NCBI GenBank assembly: GCA_946480915.1
Contig: CAMLLO010000015.1
Span: 1-64,000, forward strand
Length of the DNA stretch: 64,000 bases
Source of the DNA: an uncultured Sphingobacteriaceae bacterium
Lineage (GTDB): Bacteria; Bacteroidota; Bacteroidia; Sphingobacteriales; Sphingobacteriaceae
Direction: 5' to 3'
Under the pieces are notes generated by a model. That model did no database searches. It had not been told where the DNA came from and saw nothing but the letters and a program-made list of their open reading frames with translations. Of the stretch, positions 62,630 to 64,000 are shown in pieces (position 1 is the stretch's first letter; every line of letters starts with the position of its first letter). The position numbers and the translations under genes are program-made.

Positions 62630-63667
62630 TTATGAATATTTTGTTTTGAGAGCTTTCCTTACCGATGAGTCGCGAGTAACTACCACAGGCTCTAAAATTA
62701 CCTTAGGTGTATTGGCTATGGAGCTTTTTCCGGAAATTATATTGAATATTAAGTTGAAAGCTTCCTCGCCCATTTTAATCGTTTGCTGATCGATGGTTGA
62801 TAAAGATGGGCTGATATGCTCGCCAAACATATCGTTGCAAAAACCGAAAATACCTACGTCTTCGGGCACCCTGATATTGCGTTTTTTTAATTCTTTGATG
62901 GCTCCAAGTGCAGTGATATCCTCGACTGCAAAAATTGCATCAGGAGGATTATCCAGGCTCATAAAAGAATCTACCCCTTTCTGTCCAGCATTCAGTGATA
63001 CATCTCCTTCATAAACCAAAGAATTATCGAAACTGATATTGTGGGATTTGAGCGCAGCGGCATAACCCCGTAAACGCTCGTCGAATATTTTGCTATGCAG
63101 CGGACCCGAGATATGGGCAATACGCGTGTAGCCTTGCTCTAAAAGGCTTTCGGTGGCTTTAAAAGCGCCCAGATAATCATCAATAACAACAGATGGAATA
63201 CCCAGGTCATCATTGTTCCGGTCAAAGAATGCAATGGGAATATTTTCCTGCTGAACTTTTTTGAAGTGAGCAAAATTACGTGTGTGCTTGGCTATTGATA
63301 CCAAAATACCGTCAACCCTTGCGCTGATAAACGCATCGATGCCCTTTACCTCATACTCTTCAGTTTCGTTAGATTGATAGATTAAAACATCGTAGCCTTT
63401 GCGATTGGCAAGATTGGCAATGCCATGAATTACCGAACCGAAAAACGTATGCTCGGCAGTGGGAATTAAAACACCGATAACATGACTCTTACCCGAACGT
63501 AATGAAGATGCTATATTATTACGCTTATAATCAAGAGCTTCAGCGGTTTCCTTAACCAGCTTCTTGGTCTTAGCGCTGATCTCCGGATGATCACTCAATG
63601 CCCGCGAAACTGTCGCCGGGGTGAGCTTAAGCTTTTCAGCAATATCGGTGAGTGTAATCCTTTTCAA
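62630..63667 (-). CDS. LacI-family transcriptional regulator
   Basis: 345 residues. HTH: ITLTDIAEKLKLTPATVSRALSD. Hinge: NNIASSLRSGKSHVIGV. Periplasmic-binding-like domain: FARNDNDLGIPSVVIDDYLG, ISGPLHSKIFDERLRGYAAA, DAIFAVEDITALGAIKEL. It is likely to control this sugar gene set (itself, the reductase and the GH2 enzyme). A matching palindrome lies 7 bases upstream of its start, which suggests autoregulation. Confidence 0.95.
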   Translation of the reverse strand: MKRITLTDIAEKLKLTPATVSRALSDHPEISAKTKKLVKETAEALDYKRNNIASSLRSGKSHVIGVLIPTAEHTFFGSVIHGIANLANRKGYDVLIYQSNETEEYEVKGIDAFISARVDGILVSIAKHTRNFAHFKKVQQENIPIAFFDRNNDDLGIPSVVIDDYLGAFKATESLLEQGYTRIAHISGPLHSKIFDERLRGYAAALKSHNISFDNSLVYEGDVSLNAGQKGVDSFMSLDNPPDAIFAVEDITALGAIKELKKRNIRVPEDVGIFGFCNDMFGEHISPSLSTIDQQTIKMGEEAFNLIFNIISGKSSIANTPKVILEPVVVTRDSSVRKALKTKYS

Positions 63668-63673
63668 AATTTC

Positions 63674-63687
63674 CGTAATCGTTTACG
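63674..63687. promoter_or_regulatory. LacI-type operator overlapping the lacI leader
   Basis: CGTAATCGTTTACG has the central CG of LacI operators; 6 of 7 half-site bases are symmetric. It lies 6 bases before the lacI ATG, in a position to block its transcription. Confidence 0.6.
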
Positions 63688-63733
63688 AAATTAAAAATAA
63701 AAAATTATCTCTGTTACTTCCTCTTGCAAAAAA

Positions 63734-64000
63734 TCACCGTTGAATCCTTTTTGTTACAAAACTCCAGATCAGAAAACCAAAAAATAATGCGCTTAGATAA
63801 CTAGCGGCAATTGCAATGTAGTCGCCATGTTTAGTGTAATAGGTTAGCTCATCGTTCAAATTGATATCCTCTTTTAAGGCTGTAGCATGCCACCACTTGC
63901 TGCGTTTAGTGATATCTCCACGTTGATTGATAAAGCCGGAAATTCCAGTATTCGCTGAACGTGCAACCCAACGCCTTGTCTCTATCGCACGCAATTTAGC
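63734..64000 (-). CDS. lnt: Apolipoprotein N-acyltransferase, C-terminal end (5' part outside window)
   Basis: The frame is open to the right edge. LRAIETRRWVARSANTGISG and FINQRGDITKRSKWWHATAL are the C-terminal part of the nitrilase-like domain of Lnt. The last ~25 residues are a membrane segment (IAIAASYLSALFFGFLIWSF). Lnt adds the third acyl chain to lipoproteins at the inner membrane. Partial at the 5' end; the stop is at 63734. Confidence 0.9.
   Translation of the reverse strand, partial: AKLRAIETRRWVARSANTGISGFINQRGDITKRSKWWHATALKEDINLNDELTYYTKHGDYIAIAASYLSALFFGFLIWSFVTKRIQR

Noticed and set aside
1..64000. CRISPR arrays, prophage genes, complete insertion sequences
   Set aside because: No regularly spaced direct repeats, no transposase, integrase or phage structural gene was recognised on either strand.

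Overview
The window is a chromosome segment from a member of the Bacteroidota, most likely family Sphingobacteriaceae (Pedobacter or Mucilaginibacter type). The reasons are: a SusC/SusD pair driven by an ECF sigma factor and FecR-type anti-sigma; bacillithiol genes (bshA, ytxJ) in a Gram-negative setting with many lipoprotein signals; promoters of the Bacteroidota form TTTG-N18..20-TAnnTTTG; little Shine-Dalgarno signal; and AT-rich intergenic DNA. The genus is inferred, not proven.

Layout. 1-2479: tail of a PL1 pectate lyase and a membrane-anchored serine hydrolase carrying a leftover GH3 C-domain. 2706-10786: bshA, a lactonase-like beta-propeller, a pseudouridine synthase with a long repetitive basic N-terminus, a lytic transglycosylase and uvrA. 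10888-18232: a locus of exported CHAT/TPR protein, PKD/beta-barrel protein and lipoprotein, divergent from an ECF-like sigma factor and a TPR membrane protein; it also holds two copies of a tiny Lys-rich leader ORF. 18250-31852: housekeeping genes (nnr, lipA, osmC-like, ytxJ, ribH, TPR protein, recF, DUF721, ndk, nrnA, two FKBP isomerases, dnaK, gpx) with a yefM-yoeB toxin-antitoxin pair. A tRNA-Val(TAC) lies at 31929. 32194-35051: four small exported proteins of unknown function, one broken by a frameshift. 35400-42345: sigma/FecR/SusC/SusD unit. 42546-46625: FHA protein and two tandem membrane Ser/Thr kinases.

46643-52574, all minus strand, is a two-component region: two histidine kinases, a LuxR-type regulator, two lone receivers (one degenerate) and a 98-residue protein that matches the N-terminal domain of the first kinase. 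52787-59112: DUF3606 protein, type II NADH dehydrogenase, copper ATPase with a small HMA protein, and an XdhC/MobA-like pair. 59170-63667: LacI regulator, aldo-keto reductase and GH2 enzyme, with LacI-type operator candidates before the regulator and before the GH2 gene. The window ends in the C-terminus of lnt.

How the parts work together. Thiol redox and peroxide defence are represented by bshA, ytxJ, osmC-like and gpx. The SusCD unit has the parts for transenvelope signalling (SusC STN domain to FecR to sigma). The best candidates for undescribed biology are the exported CHAT/PKD locus with its own sigma factor and leader ORFs, the small domain shared by the PAS histidine kinase and its 98-residue neighbour, and the FHA/twin-kinase cassette. 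Functional statements rest on motif reading by eye; no database search was run.
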